A stretch of 64,000 nt of DNA from Seison nebaliae (GCA_023231475.1 JALJEE010001120.1:35810-99809), one strand, 5' to 3'; counted from the first letter of the stretch, positions 1-11,709 are shown. Numbers and translations: made by a program. Notes: generated by a model not told the origin, from the sequence alone.

Positions 1-19
1 TCATAATAATTCCTCTTCA

Positions 20-286
20 TTATTTCTTTTCCTCTTCATTTCTTGTCAGCTTTTCATCCGTTGATGGAATGTGGGATCTCTTTTGTTCCATTTCCGATAT
101 CATTCCAAATACATAACTCAGATCCAACGGTACATAATTGGGGTCTCTGATCGCCCTCTTCAAAGTTTCTTGGTCAAACATACAAACACTGAATGCATCA
201 AGTTCCTCCAATCGTTCGCGCTCCTCCTCTTCAGTCATTTGTACATTTCCGTTCGTCTCTCCTTCATTTTTTTGTTCATTATTCAT
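20..286 (-). CDS. Small acidic hypothetical protein (88 aa)
   Basis: A complete ATG-to-TAA frame encodes a highly charged protein. It has a Glu/Arg-rich stretch (TEEEERERLEELDAFSV, about residues 18-34), a short segment with regular hydrophobic spacing (residues 34-66), and a Lys/Glu-rich tail. It has no signal peptide or membrane segment. The middle reads like a real amphipathic helix rather than low complexity, but I recognise no family. It lies at the left edge, so it could be one exon of a gene that continues outside the window. Confidence 0.4.
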   Translation of the reverse strand: MNNEQKNEGETNGNVQMTEEEERERLEELDAFSVCMFDQETLKRAIRDPNYVPLDLSYVFGMISEMEQKRSHIPSTDEKLTRNEEEKK

Positions 287-745
287 CGTTATCTACTCTA
301 AAAGAATCGTACGAAAATTACAACTAACCAATTGTCAACGAATATAGCTTAAACGTTTTTCAACGGTTTTCAAACGGTTATCAACCATTGTCGTGATAGA
401 TTATTGTGATGATATGAAGTTTATATTGAGCGATATTTTTAATTTTAAGCTTATTATTATTTTATATTAGAATATCTCCTTATCATCTTTTGATCGTGAT
501 AAACGAGAGATAAATCCATTTTTCTCATTGTTCTTTCCTGAAATATTTGTTGTATTTTCAATGATTAAAATAAAATGATGAGAATATTAAATTTATTAGA
601 ACATAAATATCAGGATTTCGAATGAGTAATAAATTAAAAGAATATAAATTAAGTAGAAAAAACTTGAATTGGGAAGACGAAGATAATTATGGAAAGAAAA
701 GGAAAATGATGACTATGAATGATGAAATGTCCAATCGACTTGAAT

Positions 746-1165
746 AATAATCGAACGCCTTTGAAAAATGTGTTGGAAGTTCTTGAACGAATTGAGAAGA
801 AGTTGGACAATTTGGAAGAATAAGCAACGAAAATTCATGAAGAACTGATGAAAATGACGAAACCGCAAATGATGTGTACAGAGACGATGGGGGTGAATAT
901 TGAAATTGATGAATTACCTCTCTCCAACTTGGAAGAAATGCACAATTTCGAACAATTGTTAATGGAAGGAGAACAATATGAGAAAACAGTTTAATTTAAT
1001 TCTCTCAATTTGGTGGACGTAATGCTAAAGAAACGGTGAAACGAGTTATGGTAAAATTATTGACAACGAAAGGCGAACAAGTCATACCCTAATAAGGGAG
1101 GCTGAAATAAATAGTCTGATTTTGAAAAGACTTGAAAAGACTGAAGATAACGAAAGATTTAACTA
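746..1165 (+). pseudogene. Decayed DUF4806-like coding remnant
   Basis: Translated in pieces, this stretch gives a coiled-coil lead-in (VLEVLERIEKKLDNLEE), then ELPLSNLEEMHNFEQLL, then GGRNAKETVKRVMVKLLTT. That order resembles the DUF4806 domain found in many arthropod and other animal proteins, some linked to mobile elements (family knowledge; no search run). The frame is broken by a TAA at about 821-823, another TAA at about 992-994, and a frame change before the GG-containing segment at about 1006. No splice signals explain the breaks, so I read it as a pseudogene or transposon relic. Confidence 0.55.
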
Positions 1166-2261
1166 AAATCCGTTTTTGATTCCATTCCAAATTTCATTCT
1201 TCAATTCAATTTTGTTTTAATGGACAAATTGAAAAATAAATATAATTAAGTAGTTAATATTTATTAAATTTGAAAATTTCGATTTGATTCTCAATTTTTT
1301 TCAAATGTTTTTATAATACAAATCATAATAAAATATATTCATCTTTATTTCTTTTTATCTTCCATCAACTTCTCTTATAGTTCAAAATAATATATAATAT
1401 TAATAAAATATTAGGAAGGAAAATACTTCCATTTTTATTACCATAATTATTCATCGTTTACCATCAAAAATTTAAGAGATTATTATATAACTGACGCATC
1501 TGTTCTGCCGGAAGAGAATTATTTAATTTCTTCGTACAAATCGAATGGAAAAGTTGAGAGAGATAAAAGACGATGATTAACTAGATTCTTTCCACGTAAC
1601 AAAAGATCTATCTAACAAGTACTATTTTGTAAGTACTATTTTTTGGGAGGTGTGTTCTTCCGGTAGGAAATCATATTTATTTAATGGGGGGACATATGTG
1701 TTGTAAATGAGGCGAAGGTTTGTGAAAGGAGTGAATTGTCTAGCAGCATTAAGTGAATATTGTGAAATGTTACCTTTTTGTTGAGTTTGGTGGATGGTGA
1801 AGGTCGATGATTATTTTTCCTCATTTCCTCATCCTCTCTCCATTTGATGGAAATGGGAATGTAGGCAATCTTTTGTTTATTCTGTAGAACGTAATTTCTC
1901 TATTAACCTTCAATATCGATGTTGTAGAATGATCGTATTTATATGTGGTATGAAAAGAATTATTCAAATTATATAATACGCCAACTTTCCACATAGACAC
2001 AATTTACACATAAAGTGAGGGCAAGAGAGTGGAGTTCTAGTGTGCTATGCAATTCCCTCTTCTCAAAATTCTCTTCTAACATAGCCTTTACTTTCTTTCT
2101 TTCTGCTTCATTCAACCATCTCCACTCTTCCATTCAGTGTTTTGATGAGGAAGTGCCAAATTGTATAATAATAAATAATAAATTAAAATAATAATTCATC
2201 GTGTGTTGAATAATAAATAACATCTGAGCACCAGAAATAGATTGAGGAGAAGATTTCAAAT
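1166..2261. other. Non-coding interval upstream of the calponin-like gene
   Basis: No convincing reading frame on either strand. The sequence is AT-rich, with short T/C-rich stretches near 2090-2130. It presumably holds the promoter and 5' UTR of the gene starting at 2262. Confidence 0.5.
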
Positions 2262-3167
2262 ATGAATCGTGCACTTAAATCGGGTTTGGGTCGTAGTACT
2301 CAATTGAAGTTATTATCGAAATGGAATAATGATTTGGCGAAATCGATTCTCTTTTGGATCGAAGAGATGACACAATGCAATATTAAGATAAATGATCAAT
2401 TATCAGAAAACGCCGATTATTTATATGATCTGCTCGTTTTCGTTTTGCACGATGGAATCGTTCTTTGTCGATTGATCAAATCGTTAATGCCAAACGATCC
2501 AATTATCAAATTTAGTGAGAAGAGAAGTTTCTGGACATTTCAAGCAAATATCGAACAATTCCTCAATGCTGCTCAACGATATGGTGTAGAGAAACATGAA
2601 CTTTTTCAAGCGTCCGATTTATCAGATGCTGGTGACTCATTTCGTCCTGGTGGTAATCTCATACAAGTTCTCTATTGTTTAACAGCATTGAATCGGAAAG
2701 CTCGTGTAAATAATGTAAAAATGAAATTTCAAATCGCCCCGAAAGAGTCGGTGAGAAATCCTCGAAAATTCTCCCCAAATACTTTGTTGGATTGTCAACG
2801 AACTCCTTCACGTCAAATGGGAGTTGATCAAATAAATCATCGAATATTAACGAAGAATTTAATCAGTTCTCGAACCGATTGGAATCATGATTATGAATGG
2901 AATGATGATGAAATATCAACACCCGTCGTCACTTCGCAAGAAGTGAAAGAGTTTTATGAAAACGGAAAATTTCCATTACGAAGGAAACCTAATCGAACTT
3001 TATCATTACCAAGATGTTCCTATCGATCAATTATTCATTCGGGATATGAACGACACAACAATAAAAAACCAATTAATAATTTATTAATGATAGAACCGTC
3101 GAATGAATACATTACTCAACATTCGTCCTCTTCTACCATCAAGAAACCGATAATAGCCATTATTTGA
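2262..3167 (+). CDS. Calponin/transgelin-like protein with one CH domain (301 aa)
   Basis: Single-exon gene. A calponin-homology domain spans about residues 20-145. It opens with the WIEEMT segment typical of calponin and transgelin, includes the core LVFVLHDGIVLCRLI, and ends with NIEQFLNAAQRYGVEKHELF and a Leu-rich segment (IQVLYCLTALNRKA). Such domains bind actin and usually act in muscle or the cortical cytoskeleton (family knowledge). The C-terminal half is basic and Ser/Asn-rich. A weak calponin-repeat-like segment (MGVDQINHRILTKNL) follows the domain, but no clear calponin repeat is present. The start is the first ATG in frame and gives the expected N-terminus. The stop lies 6 bp from the stop of the convergent HSD17B7 gene. 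Confidence 0.8.
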   Translation: MNRALKSGLGRSTQLKLLSKWNNDLAKSILFWIEEMTQCNIKINDQLSENADYLYDLLVFVLHDGIVLCRLIKSLMPNDPIIKFSEKRSFWTFQANIEQFLNAAQRYGVEKHELFQASDLSDAGDSFRPGGNLIQVLYCLTALNRKARVNNVKMKFQIAPKESVRNPRKFSPNTLLDCQRTPSRQMGVDQINHRILTKNLISSRTDWNHDYEWNDDEISTPVVTSQEVKEFYENGKFPLRRKPNRTLSLPRCSYRSIIHSGYERHNNKKPINNLLMIEPSNEYITQHSSSSTIKKPIIAII

Positions 3168-3173
3168 TGATTT

Positions 3174-4385
3174 TCATTCTTTAGCTTCCTCCGTCGCTTT
3201 CTTCTTTGTATTTATCAGATGTTCCTTCTTGACTGATTTTATCATTTTCATCAATTCTCCGTGTAGCCACATGGAATCCTCATCAGAAATCTTCATCTAT
3301 TTCCATCAAATTAAAAAAAATATAAATTAATTCAAACTGTAGTTATCTGATAATAGGGTCGATTGAACACGTTCAATCTGGCATGATATTTTGAGAAAAT
3401 ATCGGAATTCATCGATAATTTTAAAATCGATTGCTTTAAACGGTGAAAAAACCATCAAATTAAAATTTTCTAAATTTAAAAATCTCTAACATAAACCGTC
3501 GCCGCATAATTTGGTGATCGGACGATATTGTTTGTGAAAATGTTGACAAATAAGAAAATTGGCATTAATAGGAACCATAAAACCGGTGGCATAATATTCT
3601 CGGTTATTTTCGTCATAACCAGACCGGGAGATGTGGAATAGAAATGAAGATTCTAAAAAATGTAGAAATTTCAATTTTGAAATTAACTTCGTTTCCCATA
3701 GTTTTATTTAATGATATCGATAACGAATCCAACAGGAATTTTGATGATCCATATGGTTCTGTACCGTTTTTATGTTGGATATCGGAAAAGTTGAAATTTG
3801 ATCTTAACGCATTTTCCGATGACATGAATATCACTCGAGTGTCATTTGTCTCATTTCTCAACATCTTCATCAATCCCTCCACCAAATACAAATGACCGAA
3901 AACATTCGTAGCAAAAATTCCCTGCAAATTGTCTGAAGTGACGAAATCTTTTTGTCTCAAATATCCATCACCTGATAAACATCGATACATCAATGTCCCA
4001 TCAACGAAACTTTTCAGAACTGCTCCCACATTAATTCCATCAACTGGCATAATTCCTGCATTCAGAATCAGATTATCGATTCTCTCATATTTCTCTTTGA
4101 TCCGTCCAACACATTCTTCCACCGACCGTAAATTACTTGTGTCTAATTCAACGAATTCCAATACATTTCCCTCACTCACTTCACTCGATAAGTCATCGAT
4201 GATTTTCAACGTTTTCTTTTCATTCCGACAAGCCAGACAGACGATCTGTCTCCTCTCCTTATTTCCAATAAGAAGTTTCACAATCGCCAATCCAATGCCA
4301 CTAGAACGAACATTTTAAAAAAAAGCCGGTAAATTCAATTTAAAAAAAACCTAGAAGCACCCGTAATAATCGTGACATTCGACAT
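3174..4385 (-). CDS. HSD17B7: 3-keto-steroid reductase / 17-beta-hydroxysteroid dehydrogenase 7 (342 aa)
   Basis: Short-chain dehydrogenase whose vertebrate orthologue reduces 3-keto sterol intermediates in cholesterol synthesis at the ER using NADPH. Exons (minus strand): 4385-4351, 4300-3688, 3652-3491, 3433-3338, 3296-3174; the sum is a multiple of three, and 342 aa matches the family's usual length of about 341. The nucleotide-binding motif TGASSGIG is assembled across the first intron. LNAGIMP, the catalytic Ser in FMSSENA, and YGSSK follow. A hydrophobic segment (PPVLWFLLMPIFLFVNIF) matches the membrane-associated part of HSD17B7. The last exon carries SDEDSMWLHGELMKM, aligning with the family's DEDTAEKF region. 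The first intron is only 50 bp. The exon 3-5 junctions were chosen by frame and family alignment. Confidence 0.85.
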
Positions 4386-4559
4386 TTTATGGTCCCAGTG
4401 AAAAAAAATTTTCCCTATTTTTTCAATTTATCATCCGTCTAACTTACAATTATCGTCATTTAACTACTTGGCTCATTTTCGATGGTGATCAATTTCACTG
4501 ATCAATAATTGTAAAATCAATAATCCATTAATTATGATACATACATGAAACATGATAAT

Positions 4560-4715
4560 TGGAAAAACTTGAAAAAATGAGAAATTTAGAACAAAAAACA
4601 AATTAGAAACTTCAAAAAACAAATTAGAAACTTCAAAAAACAAATGAGAAATTTCAAAAAGAAATTGAGAAATTTAAAAAGAAATTTAGAAATTTAAAAA
4701 GAAAACCATGAAAAT
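4560..4715. repeat. Degenerate tandem A-rich repeat, period about 21 bp
   Basis: Repeated units of the form gaaacttcaaaaaacaaatt drift gradually into gaaatttaaaaagaaattga. About five units are visible. This lies in the spacer between HSD17B7 and the glutamate receptor gene, with no coding frame. Confidence 0.7.
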
Positions 4716-4959
4716 ATTTCAGTGTTCGATATTAGATATTAAGTTCATTAATATTGAAAGAAATTAACCGGAAATATTAAGTTAATGAGAACTTTATGTC
4801 ATGATCTAATTAAAATTGTTTGATTATTGACATAAAGTTTGATGTCAATAAAATTCCATGTTTTACAAATATCATTTTATCAGTCACGCATCTCATTTTG
4901 CAATGAGCAACATTTGAACTAGAGTAAGGGAGAATGTTCATTTCCATCAAACGGAATCA

Positions 4960-7900
4960 ATGAAGATAATTCTTCTCCAATTATTATTTCTCTCTCTCAA
5001 CTGTTGGGTACGATGTGGGAAATATCAGGAAATGTCCGAATTAGATATCGGTTTGAATTGATTGAGAAAGGAAAAAAAACTAAAGATTTTCAGTTGTTCT
5101 ATTCGATACGAATTTTGAAGTGAATGATGCTGTTCATAATTTCATGGACGAATCGACGAACGTCGTCTTCCGAGATGTTCTTTTTGTTAATTTGAAATTT
5201 CTCACAAAATCCACAAGTTAATTTCATTATATCCCAATCTCACAAATCCAATTCACAATCCTTCACTAAACTTCACTGAATTTCACTAAATCTCACGGAA
5301 TTTCAGTTTTTTTCTCGACGATTAAAGAAGAGATCAAATATATGATCGATCTTCGCAAATCGATTACGGGCGACATTCGAGAGGAATGTGAATTTTCCAA
5401 AACCGAATTTCCCAATTTGCAATTTCGTCTTTTGCCAACCATTTACGCGACAACAATTCGAGAGAAATGTGATAATTTAATTCTTCTTCACGTTACAAAT
5501 TGGACTTAATTTTTCCTAATTTAATTACGACATTTTAAAATTTCTCATTAAAAGATCACGGCGAAGAGTTTCGTTTATCATTACAAGAAATTAGTTCAAA
5601 ATTTATTTACGACCAATCAATATAATTTGAAAGAGTTCCTCATTAATTTTCCTGATGAATTCAATTGCTGTTCTTCTTCGAAAGAGCCTTACCGAAAAAC
5701 CATATGCAATATAATGATGTTCTGTTGAGCAAATTCCAAACTCTCATTTATGACAATACTCATCGTTAAAATTTTCGTTTTTGAAAAAAATGTTATGAAA
5801 AATAATAAAATAGACGAATTGATAAGAGAAATGTCGAATGGAAATGAAAGAAAACCATCGAATTATTTTTATTTGAATATCGACGATATTAATCATCAAT
5901 CTGATTTCCTTAACAAAATTCATGAGCTCCAAGGCAATTATACAAAGATGACGGAAGAAATCTCTTTAACATCGACAGATTTGTGCAGGAAACGAGTCAT
6001 TCATCTCAACGTCATCACAGCGACGACAATCGCGAAATTAGATCGAATTATTTTACCATCTCTCATTTATTTATCGACAAATCGCACCGGTTTCATTCGA
6101 TCGTCTACCGGCGAAGTTCAATATCTCCTTGCTGATGGATTGACGACGATCGATATAAATTTCCATCGGAATCAATCGCAAGACATTATCGTCCACAATC
6201 CATTGGACATTTCATTGAATTTTCAATTTTATTCATTCGTTGCCATCTTCAATACCCTCTTCTGATTGTCATTTTTTTCAGGATTATCTCATCGATAATG
6301 TGACGGAGGATCGATTGGAACGGAAACTGAAATATTTCCGTGAATTATTATCGTCGAATTCGAAGGAGGTTCTCTCACAATTGGCGTCGAAAGACTTCCG
6401 AGAGAAACATGAATTATTATTAGAGAAAGAATATCTCATATATTTCACTTATCAATCGCTCATTACGGAAAAAGATGATTTATTAAAAAGAATAATTAGC
6501 AATACAGAATTGTTCAATATGAAATTATATGATCGAAAATTTTTATTTGTTAAATATTTTCAAATTTCAACTTAAAAATTTTCAAATTTCTTTTTCAACC
6601 GTCTCAATTCCAGTTACATGAATTGTTCAAATGTATCGCATATGTTCGACGACAGAAGATTTATGATTTTAAGAAGAAAGATATCCATCCCAATAATTCC
6701 ATCAGGAATTTAGTTATTCATTTTTTCTCTCCAATTTCTTTTTCATTCCATATCAGTTAGACATATTTCTCGTGGCACCGAAAATGAAAAGAATTATCCA
6801 ATTTACTGGTTTGCCAGCACTCGGTACGTGGTATCGTGTGGACGATAAAGTACATGGTGATTATTTGAAAGTTTTGTCATTTTGAAAATCGAATAAATTT
6901 TAAAAATTTAGAATCCGTTTCTGACAAATCAACAAAGAAATATCATTCCCGTAAATATTGTTGTGGTTGGTGAAGAACTTATTTGTAGGAGAAAATGAAG
7001 AAATTAATTTCAGTCGGAACCATTCATCTTTAAGAATGAGTATGGAAGTCGAGAAGAATATCTGAGACTTCTACGTCTGAATAAGAAACGATATTTAGCT
7101 TTGGAAACGGCGGGAGTGAAAGTCGGTCGTATTCTTAAAGTACGACGAGAATGTATGAGTGAGTCTAGCGGGAAATATGTGAATCGAATAGGTGACGAAT
7201 ATTTCGGATATGTCATCGATATGATGTTACATTTGGCGGATCGGATGAATTTAGTTTTCGACGTTTGTGAACCATATGATGGAACGTTCGGTATCCTCAG
7301 TCCCGACAACAAATGGAACGGGGCCTTACGAACCATGATGGATGGAGTTATTATCATATTAAATTTCAAAATTTTAAAAACATTTAAAAATTTTTTTTAT
7401 TTTTTTAGAAAATCGATTTAATTTTAACCGATCTAACGAGAACGGCTGATCGAGCACGTGTCATCGATTATACGGCGGAATTCTTCCCACATTCCGGAAT
7501 TAGTCTCGTCTGGAGCGGTAACAATAATAAAGAAACGTTATTCAATTTTGTTAAAGGTTTTCAATTTCCATCAATATGGTATTGAATGAAATCTATTTTT
7601 TAGTGTTCGATGGATATGTCTGGTTATATATCGGTCTAGCCATCATGTTATCGTCAGTGATAACCTGGTTTTTCGAATACTTCTCTCCACATGCCGAATA
7701 TAAAGAGAAGTTAAGAAAGAATTCTTTATCAAGTCTGTCGGAAATGGGAAATGAGAGAAATAAAGATCCGGAAATCGAACGTATTCCAATCGATAACGAT
7801 TTCACTTTAGTCGAGAGTTTATGGTCAATTTTGGGTAGTTTCCTATTAACTGGTTCTCATTTCAATTTCCATAAAATTTTCATTGTTCCTAAAAAAATTC

Positions 7901-9137
7901 CTCATTCAATAGAAGGACTACAAAGAATTCTCTCGCCCAGCACTCTCGTTTACATGACCTTCTTCTGGTTCTTTACGGCGATTGTCGTATCGACTTATCA
8001 AGCGAATTTAGCCGCTCGATTAACCGTTTCTCGTCTCCAACAAGAGTATACGATTGACGAAATGATACAAATGCCAAATAAGAAGTTTTTTGTTGAAAGT
8101 TTTCAAAAATTAATTTTTATTGAACATACGTTTATATATATAATATATTAATTGTATTAAATATTTCTCTATTTCAGATAATAGTGTGGTTCTTCAATAT
8201 TTCGAAAATATGAAGAGTATTGAGGAACTCTTCACCGGTCATTGGCAACAGAAAACGATGTATAACGAAGATGATGATACGAACGGCTTCTCCACATGGA
8301 CTTATCCTTTAAGGAAACATTTCACTGTCATATTCAACGGACGATTAAGTTTTATTTTTTGAATTTAAAAAATTTCGAACTCGAATTGAAGATCGTATTA
8401 AAACTGTTGCGGAAGTCGTAGAAATAGTTAAGCGGAATAAGAATGCTGCTGGATTTATGGAGACTGCTTTCGTCGAATATCAAAGGAATAAAGATTGCGC
8501 TCTCACCACACTCAAAGAACAGTTTAGTGTGAAAACATATGGATTTGGAGTACGACAAGGAGTTTATCTCGAAGATGATTCTCTATTGAATAGCATATCA
8601 TTTAGGTCTCATTCTACATTTCATTAATTAACAACTATTTATAATTATTTAAAAATTTGAAATTTTCAATTTTTAAAGATTGAGACAAATGCAGGAGAAT
8701 AAAACGTTGACGGAATTAAAGGAATTTTGGTGGTCGTTCGATACGGAGAGTAGTTGTAAATCCGAAAACACCAAATGGACATTTGGTATAATGAACAATA
8801 AAGAGAATTCAGAGAATTCGATTGACATCAACGTTTTTTTTTTTCATTTTATACTTTTCTCATATAATTTTTAAAGACGATCGGAGGCACTTTCATTCTG
8901 TTGGCGGGTGGTATTATTTTAGCGTTTGTCGTCTGTATTATTCAATGGTGTTCATTCAACATTTCTAATCGATTTCGTATAAATCATATCGGTTGTTGGC
9001 GGAATATGGCTGTGAATTTTATGACGAAAATGAGAAAGTTTAGCAGTGTCTCCAACCATACGACGGAAATGCCGGTTGATGTAATTGATGGTTTTCGAAA
9101 GGACAAAGACGAATATTTAGATTCGACTACTTTCTAA
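4960..9137 (+). CDS. Divergent ionotropic glutamate receptor subunit
   Basis: Multi-exon ligand-gated channel. A signal peptide starts at 4960 (MKIILLQLLFLSLNCWVRCG) and is followed by a poorly conserved amino-terminal domain in several small exons (about 5094-6900). S1 ligand-binding half: LTRTADRARVIDYTAEFF keeps the Arg that contacts the ligand carboxylate in this family. M1 is near VWLYIGLAIMLSSVITWF, the pore region near VESLWSILGSFLLT, M3 near WFFTAIVVSTYQANLAARL, then S2 and M4 (FILLAGGIILAFVVCIIQWC), ending at TAA about 9137. Clear introns follow MMDG (about 7348), FVK (about 7556), the pore (about 7851-7912), FFVE (about 8099), and before TIGG (about 8850-8877). Exon edges in the 5' half are uncertain. 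The usual SYTANLAAF motif reads TYQANLAAR here. It could be a kainate/NMDA-like or sensory IR-type subunit. Confidence 0.8.
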
Positions 9138-10166
9138 AATTCTTTCATTATTTTTTTAGTCTTATTCTATCACATTTTATCCAATACAAATCAAATTAGA
9201 ATTATTCTAAATTTTTATATATATTTAAAGTCTCAACAAAATTTCGATAAAATTTTTTATATTCAAAATTCTTCAATAGAACAACTATAAAGAATTCTCT
9301 CGCGCAGCACTTTCGTGCTGTCTGTCGTTTCTGCACATAATTCCATCATCTGATGAATGTGAAGAAATTCTCTGAAGAAAAATGTGTAGCAGAAAGAGAT
9401 TAAGTAGTAAAATCGGGATTTTGTGCAAAATGGAGAATTGAAATTGTGAACTTTATCAGAAATTTTATTTGAACTGAAAAAAATGAAATTTATTTATCAA
9501 TAATTTCCACCATAATCGACAAAGACATAAAACAGGAACTTGATTGGGAAAACTAGTTAGGTAGTTGCAACTACCATGGTTGTGAGTGGTGGGAAAATTT
9601 TGGTTTATTTCTGTGGAGGATAGAAATGACATTGGAAGATTGACAGAAAATTAAAGGAAGGATCACCCGTCTAACAAAAATTGTAAGTTAAATTTGATGG
9701 AGTCGAATGTTCGCCGACTATTACTCTTTTAATTATTTGGATACAATGAAAGGTTGCTTTCGTTGCGAAGAGTTAAGAAATTAATAGATTAAAGATCTTT
9801 ACACACTAATTACTTTAACGATTTTATTAAGAACGAAAATTGTGCGATGAAAGGGCTGAGAAAGTAAATCCAATAATATAAGTAGGAATTAGAGATGATA
9901 CGTGATATAATTATTCAGTATATGTTTGTTTACGTATGTTATCTTATCGATTTTTGATTGATGATGGAAAGAAACTTTCTTCATTATTGCTTATTCGCGT
10001 CTGTTATCCCTTTAATTATTTAGGTGATTCGAATAAAAAGAGTTTCTTTCCTCCGTTGCCAGGGTAACTTCAATTTCAATTAGATCAAATTTATTGAAGA
10101 GTAAACAAGTCGAACATGTCAAGAAGGCAAAATATCATTTGGATTATTTTAAATGGCATTAGAAAA
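9138..10166. other. Spacer with a short duplicated receptor-exon fragment
   Basis: No gene is visible. At 9288-9320 there is a stretch of about 33 bp nearly identical to the receptor exon sequence at 7919-7951 (both contain aaagaattctctcgc followed by cagcact). The rest is AT-rich and featureless. Confidence 0.5.
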
Positions 10167-11459
10167 ATGAAAAACTTTCAACGGTTCATTCCTCTTCTTC
10201 TGCTCCTTTTCCAGGTGAATGTCAGAGGAAGTATTGTTGAAGTATCTTTCAATTCCAACAATTGTCAAGTGAAAAACGATGATTCAACTTATGATATCTA
10301 CACCTACGATTTCATCGATTCTCTTTGTTATTTCTCTCTTTCGTTCATTCATTTCATTCACTATCCTTTATACAAACAGATTATAACGGGAAATGTAACG
10401 CTGAACCTCCCACCACTACTACGACTACCACAACAACTACCACCACAACCACAACTACTACCACAACGACCACTACCACCACCGTCACCACCACCACCGT
10501 CACCACCACCACAACAACGACGAATAACGAAACGCTGGCACCGTACACAGGACCTAGCACCACCACCTTAACCACCACAACGACTACCATTACCACCACC
10601 ACAACAACTACCACCACTACAACTACCGCCACTACAACTACCACCACCACCACCATAACTACCACCACCACAACCACCACCACAACCACCACCACCACTA
10701 CAACTACTACAACTACTACGACGGGAACAACGACCGAATTCCCTTCGACCTATGTGGAGATTCCTTCATCTCACGCTTTCTTTCACGTACCACAATCCAT
10801 TGCATATTATCAACTATCGGAATCGACTTGTAGTATTTACCGTTACAAATTCGAATTAAGAGATGGATTGCCCATAAGGACATTTGACAACATCTCATCA
10901 ATCGAATGTGGAGACAGTTTGAATTTTTTTTAATTTGGTTTTTGAAAATTTTAATTAAATTATTTGATTTTATTTTTTTCTTTTGAAAATTCTAATTAAA
11001 TTATTTTATTTTAAAACAACTTTCGGCGGTTTTAATTTGATTTTGAATTTTTCAGGTTTATTATCGGCCGAAACGTCTAAGAAGATTTTGGAAAGTCGAA
11101 AGTTAGTGCTGCAGGATATGCTCGAGCATATCGTTGATGAGCAGCAGAATGTTCTGGAGAAATTGAACGTGGAATATGCGACGGAAATACGTCTATCGAA
11201 ATCGATGGGATATGTCGCTTACGCTTTCTTCGCTTGCATATTAGTCATGATCGTCGTGCTAGATCTCAATTTCGAGGTCATATTCACTATGATCAATTTG
11301 TTTAGGAGCTTTCAGAAGAAGAAGAAGAATGAGAAATCGATTAATATAGAGAGTAAAGCGAAAGTGATGATGACGAAAGTGAAGCAGGTTGATGTGGATC
11401 AGTTACTCTCTATAGAAATGGAAATGTTTCGCTCCTATTCGAAAAGTTCGGTAAAGTAA
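10167..11459 (+). CDS. Secreted-then-anchored threonine-rich (mucin-like) membrane protein (366 aa)
   Basis: Exons 10167-10326, 10380-10916, 11056-11459 sum to a multiple of three. I chose the ATG at 10167 over the in-frame one at 10116 because it begins a clean signal peptide (MKNFQRFIPLLLLLFQVNVR). Next come a short Cys-containing segment, about 110 residues that are almost all Thr (about 10410-10725, ACN codons), an ordered region with two Cys, a helical segment (about 11070-11190), one membrane span (VAYAFFACILVMIVVLDL) and a Lys-rich cytoplasmic tail. Poly-Thr tracts of this kind are usually O-glycosylated stalks (family knowledge). No specific family is recognised. The poly-Val frame on the opposite strand is an artefact of the ACN repeat. 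Confidence 0.7.
10410..10730. repeat. ACN trinucleotide low-complexity tract
   Basis: Near-uninterrupted ACA/ACC/ACT/ACG codons encode the poly-Thr stalk. The codons are mixed rather than a pure microsatellite. This suggests selection or interruption at the protein level rather than recent slippage. Confidence 0.85.
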
Positions 11460-11709
11460 CAATTATTCGAAATGATTTTGAAACGAATCAATATAAAAAT
11501 TTTATTTGCTACATATCACAAATTCTCTTTTTCTCTCCAATTCCATGGGGATTTCATTTGTCTATCGATTTTTTTCCTCGTCAAATGCAGTACATTTCCC
11601 TTTCACTCAATTTTCATTTTTTCTCTTATATTCTTCTCGCTTGCATAAAAATAAAAGTTTCTTCTCCCATTTCCTACATCATCTGACTTCTCTTTAATAA
11701 AAATTTAAA

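Noticed and set aside
7851-7912. Reading straight through the receptor pore region as one exon
   Set aside because: The frame is open, but read-through inserts about 20 residues between pore and M3. A 62-bp GTT...AG intron removes them and restores family spacing.
9304-9319. Hairpin cagcac-tttc-gtgctg resembling a histone mRNA 3' stem-loop
   Set aside because: Stem and loop lengths match, but the stem bases do not fit the histone consensus, no histone gene is nearby, and the sequence derives from a duplicated receptor-exon fragment.
10381-10698. Minus-strand 105-codon poly-Val frame opposite the Thr-rich gene
   Set aside because: It is the complement of an ACN repeat (GTN codons). It has no start context, no domain, and the plus strand explains the sequence.
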